Of a stretch of 64,000 nt of DNA, positions 8,560 through 16,675 are shown in pieces. Each line of letters opens with the position of its first letter. Positions within the stretch are counted from its first letter, which is position 1. Source of the DNA: Ensifer sp. MPMI2T (GTDB lineage Bacteria; Pseudomonadota; Alphaproteobacteria; Rhizobiales; Rhizobiaceae); the NCBI RefSeq assembly GCF_004827385.1, contig NZ_SRXN01000016.1, positions 102,535 through 166,534 of the forward strand. Reading direction: 5' to 3'. Below the pieces are notes generated by a model. That model did no database searches. It had not been told where the DNA came from and saw only the letters and a program-made list of their open reading frames with translations. A program made the position numbers and the translations under genes.

Positions 8560-9699
8560 CTATGCGACAGGTACCGCCAGTAGCTGTTCGATGAACCGGA
8601 ATGCAGCCGGACGGTTCTCTTCCCAGGTCGGCAGGATCTGGTCCGGCGGCAGGATGAAACCGCCTTCCTGGAAGGTGCGCGGCCTGAGTTCGACCGTGAA
8701 GGATGGAATGCCGTAGGTCCCGTAGGTCCAATCCGTTGTGTCGCCCGCGGTCGGGTAGAGTGCGGAAGACTGCTGCGGGACATAGACCTTTCCGTGCACG
8801 CCCTGGATCAGGATTTGCATCTCCTGAGCCATCCCCACCATCTGCTCCCGATGCTGAACGTCTGGTATGGGCTTGTCCGTGTAACCCCAGGGGTAGAGTA
8901 TGAGCTGAGAGTAGCTGTGATAGGTGATCACGCCGGCGAAGCGTTCGCAGCCTACAAGATCGCGGACCGCCTGCGTCTCCGGCTCGGAGAAAGCGCGCGG
9001 GCCGACATAGGTCTCGTCGCTCGGCACTTGGCTGGAGGTGGGCACGTCGAGAATGCCCCACATGTAGCCATAGTTGCGGTTCGGGTCGACGCCGAATGAG
9101 CCGTCGTCATTCCTCCGGCGGTTCTTGCGCCAAAGCCGCTCTTCCGCCCGGCTGTGTTCGTGGCCGTCCGGGTTGACCATCGGGGCGACCCAGACTTCTC
9201 CGCTCGTAAGCCAGCCTGCGATCGGCGCCTCGTCAGCCCGCTCTACGAGTTCCTTGGCGAGCAGGAAGGGCACTTCCACGGCGATCCACTCGCGTGCGTG
9301 GTGGCAGCCCATGAAGAGAATTTTGGGAACACCACCGCGACGGTCCCCGATCCGCAAGGCGAGGATGGGTCGGCCTTCGATGCTTCGACCGATCTCGATC
9401 AGTTGGGCGATGTCCGGCTTCGCTTCGGCGAGCTGTCGCAGTTCCTCCTCCAGGCTGGCTGCCGAATGATACTGGTCCGCCGCCTTGGCCGCGGCGAAGG
9501 TGGACAGGTGCCGCGCGACATCTTCGAGCTGCTCAACGTGGTAGCCCATGCGGGACAGGCGGTCCAACTGAGCCTCGGTTCCACGAAGGATCAGGTGATC
9601 CGGCTTGACCTCCCAAACGTCGATGCCCAGCGGCACCCGAAGAACGTCCCCAAGCGGCTTCTGCGGTCCCGAAGACGTGACCTTGGCGATGAGGCTCAT
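8560..9699 (-). CDS. M14-family zinc carboxypeptidase with N-terminal prodomain-like region
   Basis: A 379-residue metallopeptidase of the carboxypeptidase A/T clan. Zinc ligands are His134 and Glu137 (HHARE) plus His261 (ITYHSYSQ). Substrate-binding residues lie in DPNRNYGY (205-212), and the general base is Glu337 in FTVELRP. Residues about 1-75 form an extra domain with the core GDVLRVPLGIDVWE. ATG 9699 is preferred (AAGGA 9 bases before); an upstream ATG in the same frame would overlap the preceding gene. No signal peptide is seen, unusual for a secreted digestive carboxypeptidase, so cytoplasmic or non-classical location is possible. Cotranscribed with the small gene upstream, whose product resembles residues 1-65. 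Confidence 0.88.
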   Translation of the reverse strand: MSLIAKVTSSGPQKPLGDVLRVPLGIDVWEVKPDHLILRGTEAQLDRLSRMGYHVEQLEDVARHLSTFAAAKAADQYHSAASLEEELRQLAEAKPDIAQLIEIGRSIEGRPILALRIGDRRGGVPKILFMGCHHAREWIAVEVPFLLAKELVERADEAPIAGWLTSGEVWVAPMVNPDGHEHSRAEERLWRKNRRRNDDGSFGVDPNRNYGYMWGILDVPTSSQVPSDETYVGPRAFSEPETQAVRDLVGCERFAGVITYHSYSQLILYPWGYTDKPIPDVQHREQMVGMAQEMQILIQGVHGKVYVPQQSSALYPTAGDTTDWTYGTYGIPSFTVELRPRTFQEGGFILPPDQILPTWEENRPAAFRFIEQLLAVPVA

Positions 9700-9733
9700 G
9701 CGACCATTCCTTCGTTTGATAAAGCCAGCCCGA

Positions 9734-9997
9734 TCAGGAACCTTCCGGTTCTCCATCGGAGCGGTCGGAGCCGCGTGCGGCACTTTCCAGGGCGGCGATC
9801 GGGCGGAGGCGCTCGACGCCAGCTATTCGTCGGCGCTCGAGCTCGACAATCGTCCGCTCGGAGGCAGCAGCCACGACGGCGTCAGCTTCCCGTTCCCACA
9901 CATCGAGGCTCAGTGGAACCTTCAGGAGATCGTTGACTGTGCGACCCGCGACTGGAGTGAGGCGAACCAGCCAGCGGACCGTCGCGCGCTCCGCCAT
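9734..9997 (-). CDS. Small free-standing paralogue of the carboxypeptidase N-terminal domain
   Basis: An 87-residue protein with a strong AGGAG 8 bases before ATG 9997, ending 34 bases before the carboxypeptidase start. Residues 22-35 read NDLLKVPLSLDVWE against GDVLRVPLGIDVWE in the peptidase (9 of 14 identical in the same order), and the following segments also align loosely. It therefore looks like a duplicated prodomain made as a separate chain. Inference: an inhibitor, chaperone or specificity partner of the peptidase. The last 20 residues are Ser/Gly/Glu-rich and probably disordered. Confidence 0.75.
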   Translation of the reverse strand: MAERATVRWLVRLTPVAGRTVNDLLKVPLSLDVWEREADAVVAAASERTIVELERRRIAGVERLRPIAALESAARGSDRSDGEPEGS

Positions 9998-10013
9998 ATC
10001 AGGTGCTCCTACT

Positions 10014-10108
10014 GCATGTTTCCTTAAATCCTAGCCGATTTAAAACATGCAGCAATTCAAGGTGGTACAGCGTCCTTTGCGCGTCTGATTAGACGCGCGG
10101 CGCTGTAG
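10014..10108 (+). repeat. RIME-type mosaic repeat, full copy
   Basis: Left palindrome from GCATGTTTCCTTAAATC to AAAACATGC, linker AGCAATTCAAGGTGG, right palindrome from TACAGCGTCC to CGGCGCTGTAG. It lies 16 bases upstream of the small gene at 9997, so promoter signals of that operon are within or beyond it. The 115 bases that follow, up to the next gene, hold nothing I can identify. Confidence 0.85.
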
Positions 10109-10223
10109 GCATATTATGCTTGCCTGCCGCGATTTTAGCTCCTCCCGAAGTGCGCTGCAACGCGGCGGCCGGGCACCGGGATGAAACGGCGGGAAGACAC
10201 TCGAAAGCCGCCGCTCCTGCCTG

Positions 10224-10430
10224 CTACGCACTACGTCTTCCAAGATGTGAGAAAGCGGCCGCAAGAATTTGACGTTGTGCCGTGATCCTGTTTCTCAACG
10301 CGACACGCAGCGGTTCCGCTGCCGGCGTAATCGCCGGACCTTCGATCTCCGTGGTTTCATCCAGAGGCTCGGGCGGAGGGGTATAGATGTTGCCCTGGTC
10401 GAGGGAAAGGATCGTCAAGGTCGAGATCAT
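10224..10430 (-). CDS. Small protein of unknown function
   Basis: A 68-residue frame with a strong Shine-Dalgarno (GAGGAGAG 7 bases before ATG 10430). The start is hydrophobic (MISTLTILSL), then a Pro/Glu-rich stretch (YTPPPEPLDETTEIEGP), then a basic helix (RVALRNRITAQRQILAAAF). I do not recognise the family. It lies 134 bases after the stop of the regulator at 10565-12103 on the same strand. Support is the ribosome site and protein-like composition only. Confidence 0.45.
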   Translation of the reverse strand: MISTLTILSLDQGNIYTPPPEPLDETTEIEGPAITPAAEPLRVALRNRITAQRQILAAAFSHLGRRSA

Positions 10431-10564
10431 CTTCGCTCTCCTCATGCGCCGGTCGGCGTTGTGAGGAGCAGTCTCAGATGATCGCGGCTTACGGTCCTGT
10501 AGCCGGCACCGAAAAGTTCCGAAAAGTTGCGAAGCAGCGGAGGCTAACGCTCGACTTTCGCGCG

Positions 10565-12103
10565 TCAGCCCTCCTCGAGGCCTGCCTTGCGGAGTCCTTC
10601 GAAGAGGGCGGCGCTTCTCGACGGATCCTTGGTGGGCTGGCCCGCCCGAATGCGTGCGATGGTGATCCCGGGCGCGATCCTCTTCAGTTCTTCGAGGTAG
10701 CGGTGCGCCTCTTCCATGCGGCCGAGATGGGCGTTGGCCGCGATCAGCACCCAGAGCGTCGGGTCGAAATTCGGGTTGCTGGCCTGTGCGCGGGCGGCCC
10801 AGGCGAGCGCCTCGGCGTGGTTGCCGCGGACTAACTCTACGTCGGCGATGCCGCAGAGCGAGAAATGCGCGCCGCGGTCGCCGGGGCTCAGCCGGTTGGC
10901 GCGATGGAAATAGGCAAGCGCCTGATCGAGGCTGCCGCAGTGAAGATGGCCGACGCCCGCCCGGACCACGACCATCAGGTTGTTGGGGTTGGCTTCGGCC
11001 GCCAATTGCAGCACGGCCAAGCCCCAGTCGTAGTCCTTGGCGGTCTGGAGCAGGGCAACGCCGCAATGCGCCATCACCATGGCGTCACCCGCGGCCTGTT
11101 CGAGGCCGCGGCGCGCAAGCGCTGCGCATTCCGCCACGTCGTTGGACCCGAGCGGCGGCCAGCCCATGGTGTGGCGGTGTTCGAGCGCCCAGGCCGCATG
11201 GGCAAGCAGGAGGGCGTTGTCGGGCTCCTGCGCCAGCCCTTTTATGAGCAGCGCATAGGCTTCGGCATTGTCCTTCTCCGTTTCGGTGGAGATTTTCGCC
11301 AGCGCCTGCAGATAGATGTCGTAGGCGGCGATACTTTCCGGCCGCTCGCGCCGCGACCGCTCGATCTCGGCGGTCTGGATGTGGGGCTCGATCAGCGTCG
11401 CGACGCTTTCGGTGATCCGGTCCTGGAACTCGAAGACGTCGTCGAGTTCGCCGTCGAAAGTCTCCGCCCAGAGATGCGCGCCGCTGCCGCCGTCGATAAG
11501 CTGCGCCGCGATCCTCAGCCGGTTGCCCGAGCGTCTTATGCTGCCTTCGAGTACGTAGCCGACGCCGAGGTCCTTCGCCACCTGCCGCACGTCAGTGAAA
11601 CTGCCCTTGTAGGCATAGGAGGAATTGCGGGCGATCACCGCGAAACTCCTGAATCGGCTGAGCGCCGTGATGATGTCGTCGACGACGCCATCGGCGAAAT
11701 AGTCCTGGCCGGGGTCGCCGCCGAGATTGGCGAAAGGCAGGACGGCGAGGGCAGGGCGCGTCGGCAGCGCGGCCTCCGCATCTCCCAATCGCGCGCCTGG
11801 CTGGACCAGGCGATAGCCGACGCGCGGCACCGTCGCGATCCATTCCTGCCCGTCAGGCGTCCGGCCGAGCGCCTTGCGCAGCGCGGCGATCTGCACGGTG
11901 AGATTGCTTTCCTCGACGACCATCCCGGGCCAGCCGCGCTCCATCAGCTCCGTCTTGGAGACGATGCCGCCGGCGGCGTCGAGCAATGCTTCGAGAAGAG
12001 CCAGGCCCCGCTGGCCGAGAGCGACGGATTCGCCATGCCGCAGCAGGAGGCCGCGGGCGGGATCGAGGACAAACTGGCCGAAGGCACGCCGCGACTCCAT
12101 CAT
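10565..12103 (-). CDS. Winged-helix / TolB-like / TPR transcriptional regulator
   Basis: A 512-residue protein. The OmpR/CadC-type DNA-binding winged helix (residues about 5-100) includes ESNLTVQIAALRKALG and ends TVPRVGYRLV. A TolB-like domain follows (about 117-235) with LAVLPFANLGGDPGQDYFADG and GYVLEGSIRRSGN, then about 270 residues of TPR-like helices to the C-terminus. No membrane segment is evident, unlike CadC itself. The body is closely related to proteins at 16676 and 61984 in this window. Start at the tandem ATGATG 12103; the frame is open further upstream but reads as non-coding. The regulated target is unknown; the methyltransferase at 12154 is 50 bases upstream on the same strand. 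Confidence 0.85.
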   Translation of the reverse strand: MMESRRAFGQFVLDPARGLLLRHGESVALGQRGLALLEALLDAAGGIVSKTELMERGWPGMVVEESNLTVQIAALRKALGRTPDGQEWIATVPRVGYRLVQPGARLGDAEAALPTRPALAVLPFANLGGDPGQDYFADGVVDDIITALSRFRSFAVIARNSSYAYKGSFTDVRQVAKDLGVGYVLEGSIRRSGNRLRIAAQLIDGGSGAHLWAETFDGELDDVFEFQDRITESVATLIEPHIQTAEIERSRRERPESIAAYDIYLQALAKISTETEKDNAEAYALLIKGLAQEPDNALLLAHAAWALEHRHTMGWPPLGSNDVAECAALARRGLEQAAGDAMVMAHCGVALLQTAKDYDWGLAVLQLAAEANPNNLMVVVRAGVGHLHCGSLDQALAYFHRANRLSPGDRGAHFSLCGIADVELVRGNHAEALAWAARAQASNPNFDPTLWVLIAANAHLGRMEEAHRYLEELKRIAPGITIARIRAGQPTKDPSRSAALFEGLRKAGLEEG

Positions 12104-12153
12104 GCGCGAAATATAGCCGATAGCCCAACCAGCGGAAACGGGGCGCCGTTCCT

Positions 12154-12966
12154 TCAGGCGCGCGTGGCGCTCACGACGAGGGCGGGGAGCGGCAGGCGAA
12201 CGACGCCGTTGTCGGTGAAGGCTTGGAAGCGTTCGCTCAGCGCTTCTTCTATCCGCGCCCGCGCCGCCGGCTCCTGCCTGTCGAGCACCATCGTCAGGCG
12301 GACGAAGGCGTGGCGGAAGAAGTCGGACAGCTCGGCGAGCGGGAAGTCCAGCGTGGCGGGGATGTCGCCGAAGGTGACGTCGGTGAAGCCCGCCGCCGAG
12401 AGCACCCGCATCGCTTCCTCCCGCTCGGCGAAGCGGAACATCGGCGGCGCGGGCGGCAGGTCGACTTCGAGCGTGCCGTGGGCGCTGACGACCTCGGGAA
12501 CGATCCGGAACAGCGGCGCGATCTCCGGCCCGCGCCAGACGGTGAAGGCGTAGCGACCGCCGGGCTTCAGCACCCGCGCCGCCTCGGCAATTGCTCGGTC
12601 CGGGTCCGCCAGATGCAGGGTTCCGAAATTGTTGATGACGCGGTCGAACGCGGCGTCTTCGAAGATGAGCGCCTCGGCATCGCCGACTTGGAAATTGACG
12701 TTGCTGCCCTTGGCTTTCGCCGCAGCGACCATCTCCTCGGAAAAGTCGACGCCGGTGACGATCGCGCCGCGCGCGGCCGCCGCCAGGCTTGCCTCTCCGG
12801 TGCCGCAACAGACATCGAGCGTCGCCTGACCGCGACTGATCCCGGCCGCATCGATCAGCGCCGCTATGCCGTAGCGGCAGAACCGGCCCGAATAGCGATC
12901 GTAGATCCGGGCGCGCTCGCTCCAGCCGCGATGTTCGAGCGTTTTGAAGGTCGGTTGTGTAACCAT
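12154..12966 (-). CDS. Class I SAM-dependent methyltransferase
   Basis: A 270-residue enzyme with a Rossmann methyltransferase domain. Motif I is LDVCCGTGEASLAAAARGA, motif II the acidic GVDFSEEM, motif III VGDAEAL, and LKPGGRYAFTVWR is the post-motif of the UbiE/ArsM-like Methyltransf_11 group. The substrate cannot be deduced. ATG 12966 follows a G-rich stretch (GGCGGGGGGG). It probably forms a two-gene unit with the regulator downstream (gap 50). Confidence 0.88.
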   Translation of the reverse strand: MVTQPTFKTLEHRGWSERARIYDRYSGRFCRYGIAALIDAAGISRGQATLDVCCGTGEASLAAAARGAIVTGVDFSEEMVAAAKAKGSNVNFQVGDAEALIFEDAAFDRVINNFGTLHLADPDRAIAEAARVLKPGGRYAFTVWRGPEIAPLFRIVPEVVSAHGTLEVDLPPAPPMFRFAEREEAMRVLSAAGFTDVTFGDIPATLDFPLAELSDFFRHAFVRLTMVLDRQEPAARARIEEALSERFQAFTDNGVVRLPLPALVVSATRA

Positions 12967-13030
12967 GGATCGGCCCCCCCGCCAAGAAGTGATTATACCA
13001 CGCTTTGGGTGGTATGGGTGGCGCCTCCCA

Positions 13031-13166
13031 CCTCATCCCCGTGCCCGTCACAGGGATCCAGTGTTAGAGACGTGGCCGAGGAGATTTCGGGCGGGCGGCC
13101 CGAGGCCATTCGGACGCGCCGCCGACGCGGCGCCGCTGGATTCCTGTGACGAGCACAGGAATGAGC
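13031..13166. repeat. Long inverted-repeat element, copy 1 (CAGGAATGAG type)
   Basis: Left end CCTCATCCCCGTGCCCGTCA, right end TTCCTGTGACGAGCACAGGA followed by ATGAG: the two ends are inverted copies separated by about 90 bases containing a GCCGCCGACGCGGCG stretch. The same architecture occurs at 35474, 45111, 58872 and 61037. The element occupies the middle of the 389-base gap 12967-13355; the rest of that gap shows nothing else identifiable. Confidence 0.75.
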
Positions 13167-13355
13167 GAAGGCGCGGTGATGGCAGAGCAAAAAAACCGGC
13201 GTGAGCGCGCGCGGTGGCTGACCGAGGGCGATGTTGCGGTGCGAGATGCAGGGCTATTCCTGCCGATACCGCTTCGGGGAAACGGACCGGGCGTGTGGGT
13301 GCTGCAGATGCCTTCCCGCCGCCGCATGTGCGGACGACAGGATGGCGATTGCCGA

Positions 13356-15026
13356 TCAGCGCGGCATCAGGCTTTCCAGTTCGTTGAGCCGCTTCAGCGC
13401 CGCCTGCTGCTGCAAGGTTCCGTAGTTGATGCTGCTCGCGTTGAGCGTACTGCCCGCTTGCCAGGGATATTGCGCGAAGTCCGCGAAGAACTCCTTGATC
13501 TTTCCTTGAACCGGAACGAGGAGCCACATGTTTCGGGCGATGAAGTCCATAGCGCCTCCACCCTCCTTTGAGCCCCGCTCATAAGGGTCCATCCTAAGGT
13601 TGCTGATGTTGGCCCAGCTCGGAGTTTCGCGTGTCGCCGTGGCGATGTTGCCTTCGCTGTTGACTGCAAAGCTCAGCTTCCAGTCGTTCCAGCGGATGGC
13701 GTTCAGGTTCCCGCCCTGGTCGAAATAGTAGACCGCGTCGCGCGGCGGTTCGTTGGCCTCGCCCTTGAGGAGAGCGGTGAGGTCGTAGCCGTCGAGATGG
13801 ACCTTGAAGTTCTTGGTCCCTGACTGGAAACCCTGTTTCATATCCTCCTTGATATCGGCAATGCCCGCTGCTGCCGCGAATGTCGGCATCCAGTCCATCA
13901 GCGTCACCGGATCGTTGATCTGCGTTCCGGGTTTGACCACGCCCGGCCAGCGCACCATCATCGGAATGCGGAAGCCACCTTCCCAGGTCGTTCCCTTCTC
14001 GCCGTGGAACGGTGTCATGGCGCCATCCGGCCATAGCGCCAACTCTGCGCCGTTGTCGGTGGTGTAGAGCACGATGGTGTTTTCGGCGATGCCGAGATCG
14101 TCGAGCTGCTGCAAGAGCTGCCCCACATGTCCGTCATGTTCCACCATGCCATCGGCATGAATGCCCTTGCCCGTCTTGCCCATCGATTCCGGTTTGAGGT
14201 GGGTGAAGACGTGCATGCGCGTCGCGTTGAACCAGACGAAGAACGGCTTCTCCGCCTTGGTCTGGCGGTCGATGAAGTCCTTTGCCGCCGCCAGGAACTC
14301 TTCGTCGACCGTCTCCATACGCTTGGTATTGAGTGCGCCGGTGTCCTCGATCTTTCCGTCCGCACTGGACTTGATGACGCCGCGCGGACCATATCGCCTC
14401 CTGAACTCGGGGTCCTTCGGGTAGAAATAGCCTTCCGGCTCTTCCTCGGCGTTGAGGTGATAGAGGTTGCCGAAGAACTCGTCGAAGCCGTGATTGGTCG
14501 GCAGATGCTCGTCCCGGTCACCCAGGTGGTTCTTACCGAACTGGCCCGTGGCGTAGCCCTTGGTCTTCAGCACATCGGCAATCGTCGGCATCCAGTCCTG
14601 TATGCCGTGCGGATCGCCGGGCATGCCGATCGTCAGCAGACCCGTCCGGAACGGTTCCTGCCCCAGGATGAATGAGGCGCGCCCTGCCGTGCAGCTCTGC
14701 TGGCCGTAGGAATCGGTGAAGATTGCGCCCTCGGCGGCGATACGGTCGATGTTCGGCGTGCGGTAGCCCATCAGGCCCATGGTGTAGGCGCTGATTTGGG
14801 GAATGCCGATGTCGTCGCCGAAGATGACCAGGATGTTCGGCGGTTTGCCACCAGAGGGCGCGGGCTGCTGCTGAGCCTTTGCGGTACCTGTGGTCGCCCC
14901 GGTGGCAACAACGGACGCGGCGGCGAAGATCGTTCCGCTCAGGAGTAGGTCGCGGCGGCTGACGCCGAGGGGACCGCAGTCGTTTTCGGATGTTTTGCTG
15001 GTGTTGCTACCGTTGAACGTGCTCAT
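13356..15026 (-). CDS. Tat-exported arylsulfatase-family enzyme
   Basis: A 556-residue sulfatase. A twin-arginine signal (SRRDLLLSGTIFAAASVVATG, with the hydrophobic core ending before AKAQ) targets it to the periplasm folded. The catalytic formylglycine precursor is Cys112 in SCTAGRASF: the C-x-A-x-R form, where canonical type I sulfatases have C-x-P-x-R. Metal ligands lie in FGDDIG (near 71-72) and YTTDNGAE. Start ATG 15026 follows GGGAG. It would hydrolyse organic sulfate esters (or related phosphoesters). No maturase gene is in the window. The next gene on the same strand upstream is a cupin, 217 bases away. Confidence 0.88.
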   Translation of the reverse strand: MSTFNGSNTSKTSENDCGPLGVSRRDLLLSGTIFAAASVVATGATTGTAKAQQQPAPSGGKPPNILVIFGDDIGIPQISAYTMGLMGYRTPNIDRIAAEGAIFTDSYGQQSCTAGRASFILGQEPFRTGLLTIGMPGDPHGIQDWMPTIADVLKTKGYATGQFGKNHLGDRDEHLPTNHGFDEFFGNLYHLNAEEEPEGYFYPKDPEFRRRYGPRGVIKSSADGKIEDTGALNTKRMETVDEEFLAAAKDFIDRQTKAEKPFFVWFNATRMHVFTHLKPESMGKTGKGIHADGMVEHDGHVGQLLQQLDDLGIAENTIVLYTTDNGAELALWPDGAMTPFHGEKGTTWEGGFRIPMMVRWPGVVKPGTQINDPVTLMDWMPTFAAAAGIADIKEDMKQGFQSGTKNFKVHLDGYDLTALLKGEANEPPRDAVYYFDQGGNLNAIRWNDWKLSFAVNSEGNIATATRETPSWANISNLRMDPYERGSKEGGGAMDFIARNMWLLVPVQGKIKEFFADFAQYPWQAGSTLNASSINYGTLQQQAALKRLNELESLMPR

Positions 15027-15243
15027 GGCTTTCTCCCTGTCGAACGATGGTGAACAGCACAGCTGCAATTCAGACGGGTGGATGCTGAGCCAATTATCAG
15101 GGACGGCCAAGTACGTAACGGTTACGGACGGGGTGCCGGCCGTCTGCCAACAGTATCTCGCTTTCAGTGGAGTGATGAAATGCGGTGGCAGCAAAAGCAG
15201 TCCTGGCGGCGGGAGGTTCCGCCAGGACTGCTGCGTCGCCCGC

Positions 15244-15657
15244 TCACTCCGTGGTCGGCGTGGTCAGTTCCTGTTCGTCGGTGTCGACGACAAAGACAGC
15301 GAGCAGGCTTGCCGGTTCCGTGTCGCTGGCGTTTTTGCTGACTCCGTGGCGGGCGCCGGGCTCTTCGTAGAAGTTGTCGCCGGCCTTGTAGGTCCGTTCC
15401 GGCTCGCCATTGACGCTGCTGACGATCGCGCCTTCAAGCACCGTCGCGTAGATGAAGGCGGAGTCCGGGTGCGTGTGGCCTGGCGAGGAGCCGCCCGGCT
15501 CATATTCGACGAGGATGCCCTTCATGCTCTTGCCCGGCACGTTCGGAAGGGGCCGGTCGAATACGATCGTCACCTTGTCCCCATGTCCATCATCGGCAGA
15601 CGCCGCGGTGATCGACAACGCTGCGAGCGCAATGCCTGCAAGAAATCGTGTGAACAT
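15244..15657 (-). CDS. Exported cupin-domain protein (paralogue of 36206-36628)
   Basis: A 137-residue protein with a signal peptide (FLAGIALAALSITAASA) and a single cupin barrel. Metal-site motifs are GHTHPDSAFIYATVLEG and later EEPGARHGVSKNA. ATG 15657 is favoured because GGAG lies 7 bases before it; ATG 15663 sits too close to that site. It is 84 bases downstream of the NAD(P)-binding protein on the same strand, so probably in its operon. A paralogue with the same C-terminal layout (ending in ELTT) lies at 36206. Function unknown; small periplasmic cupins may be dioxygenases or binding proteins. Confidence 0.8.
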   Translation of the reverse strand: MFTRFLAGIALAALSITAASADDGHGDKVTIVFDRPLPNVPGKSMKGILVEYEPGGSSPGHTHPDSAFIYATVLEGAIVSSVNGEPERTYKAGDNFYEEPGARHGVSKNASDTEPASLLAVFVVDTDEQELTTPTTE

Positions 15658-15741
15658 TTCCATTCTCCATCATGGCTGAAAATTGTCGTTGGCCGCCCCG
15701 GACCGCGATGGATCCAGGGCAATCGTTCGGTCAGTGACCGC

Positions 15742-16494
15742 TTACTGAGCCTGCGACTGGGCGAGCCAGTCCTCGAAGCGGATCGATCCGAGGCGCGGGT
15801 TCTGGCTGGGTGTCAGCGATTGATCGTCGATGACGGCGCCAAAGTAGCGGGCGCGGACGTCCGGCACGACCTTGCGCGTGTCCTTCGTTGCCTTGAGAAA
15901 GCGCCGGACCACTTCGTCGAGCGGGATCGCTTCCGGACCGGCGACTTCGACCGTGCCGTTGACCGGGGGTGCGAGCGTGACTTCGGCGAGCGCCGCCACC
16001 ACGTCGTCGGACGCGATCGGCTGGAACAGCGCCGGCGAGACGCGGATCTCTTCGCCGACGGTGGCCGACTGGGCAATGCCGCCGACAAACTCGAAGAACT
16101 GCGTGGCACGCAGGATGGTGTAGGGAATGCCGGACCCCTTGATGAGGTTTTCCTGTGCGACCTTCGCCCGGAAATAGCCGTTCTCGGGAAGCCGTTCGGT
16201 ACCGACGATCGACAGGGCAACATGGTGGCGGACGCCGGCGGCAGCTTCCGCAGAGAGGAGGTTGCGGCCGGAGGTCTCGAAAAACTCGAGCACGGCCTTG
16301 TCTTCCCATACCGGCGCGTTCGCCACGTCGACGACGATGTCGGCGCCGTCGAGCGCTTCGGCCAGCCCCTCGCGGGTGATGGTGTTGACGCCGGTGTTGG
16401 GGGAGGCGGCGAGCGCATCATGGCCGCGCTCCCTGAGGGTCTTCACAAGCTTCGATCCGATGAGGCCGGTGCCTCCGATGACGACGATCTTCAT
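15742..16494 (-). CDS. NAD(P)-binding (NmrA/SDR atypical) protein
   Basis: A 250-residue Rossmann protein starting with the dinucleotide motif VIGGTGLIGSKLV. It is of the atypical SDR type (no YxxxK pair in the usual place; YFRAKVAQENLIKGSGIPYTILRA includes the K of the family). Such proteins reduce quinones or flavones or act as NAD(P) sensors. It begins 181 bases from a divergent winged-helix/TolB/TPR regulator, which probably controls it, and is followed by the cupin gene. Confidence 0.82.
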   Translation of the reverse strand: MKIVVIGGTGLIGSKLVKTLRERGHDALAASPNTGVNTITREGLAEALDGADIVVDVANAPVWEDKAVLEFFETSGRNLLSAEAAAGVRHHVALSIVGTERLPENGYFRAKVAQENLIKGSGIPYTILRATQFFEFVGGIAQSATVGEEIRVSPALFQPIASDDVVAALAEVTLAPPVNGTVEVAGPEAIPLDEVVRRFLKATKDTRKVVPDVRARYFGAVIDDQSLTPSQNPRLGSIRFEDWLAQSQAQ

Positions 16495-16675
16495 GGCTTC
16501 TCTCCTTTTCTCCCGACCGCAACCATTGCCGTCGATGTGTCTGGAGAGTGCCCCGGCGCACGAGGGAAGTCCTTGCGGCGGGCTTGAATTGATCTTGAGG
16601 GAAGCTTGGTTATTCGTCCAAGGATGCTTGCCGGATGTGGATGGAATGCACTAACCACGCACTGCCGTGCTATGA

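Noticed and set aside
12104..13051. Upstream extension of the regulator frame, giving an 828-residue protein
   Set aside because: The extra sequence is Arg-rich, runs opposite to nothing conserved and overlaps the methyltransferase gene in another frame on the same strand; the winged helix begins at 12103.
14890..16587. A 565-codon open frame on the + strand
   Set aside because: It is the antisense of the sulfatase start, the cupin and the NAD(P)-binding protein, whose motifs are clear; no ribosome site and shadow-like composition.
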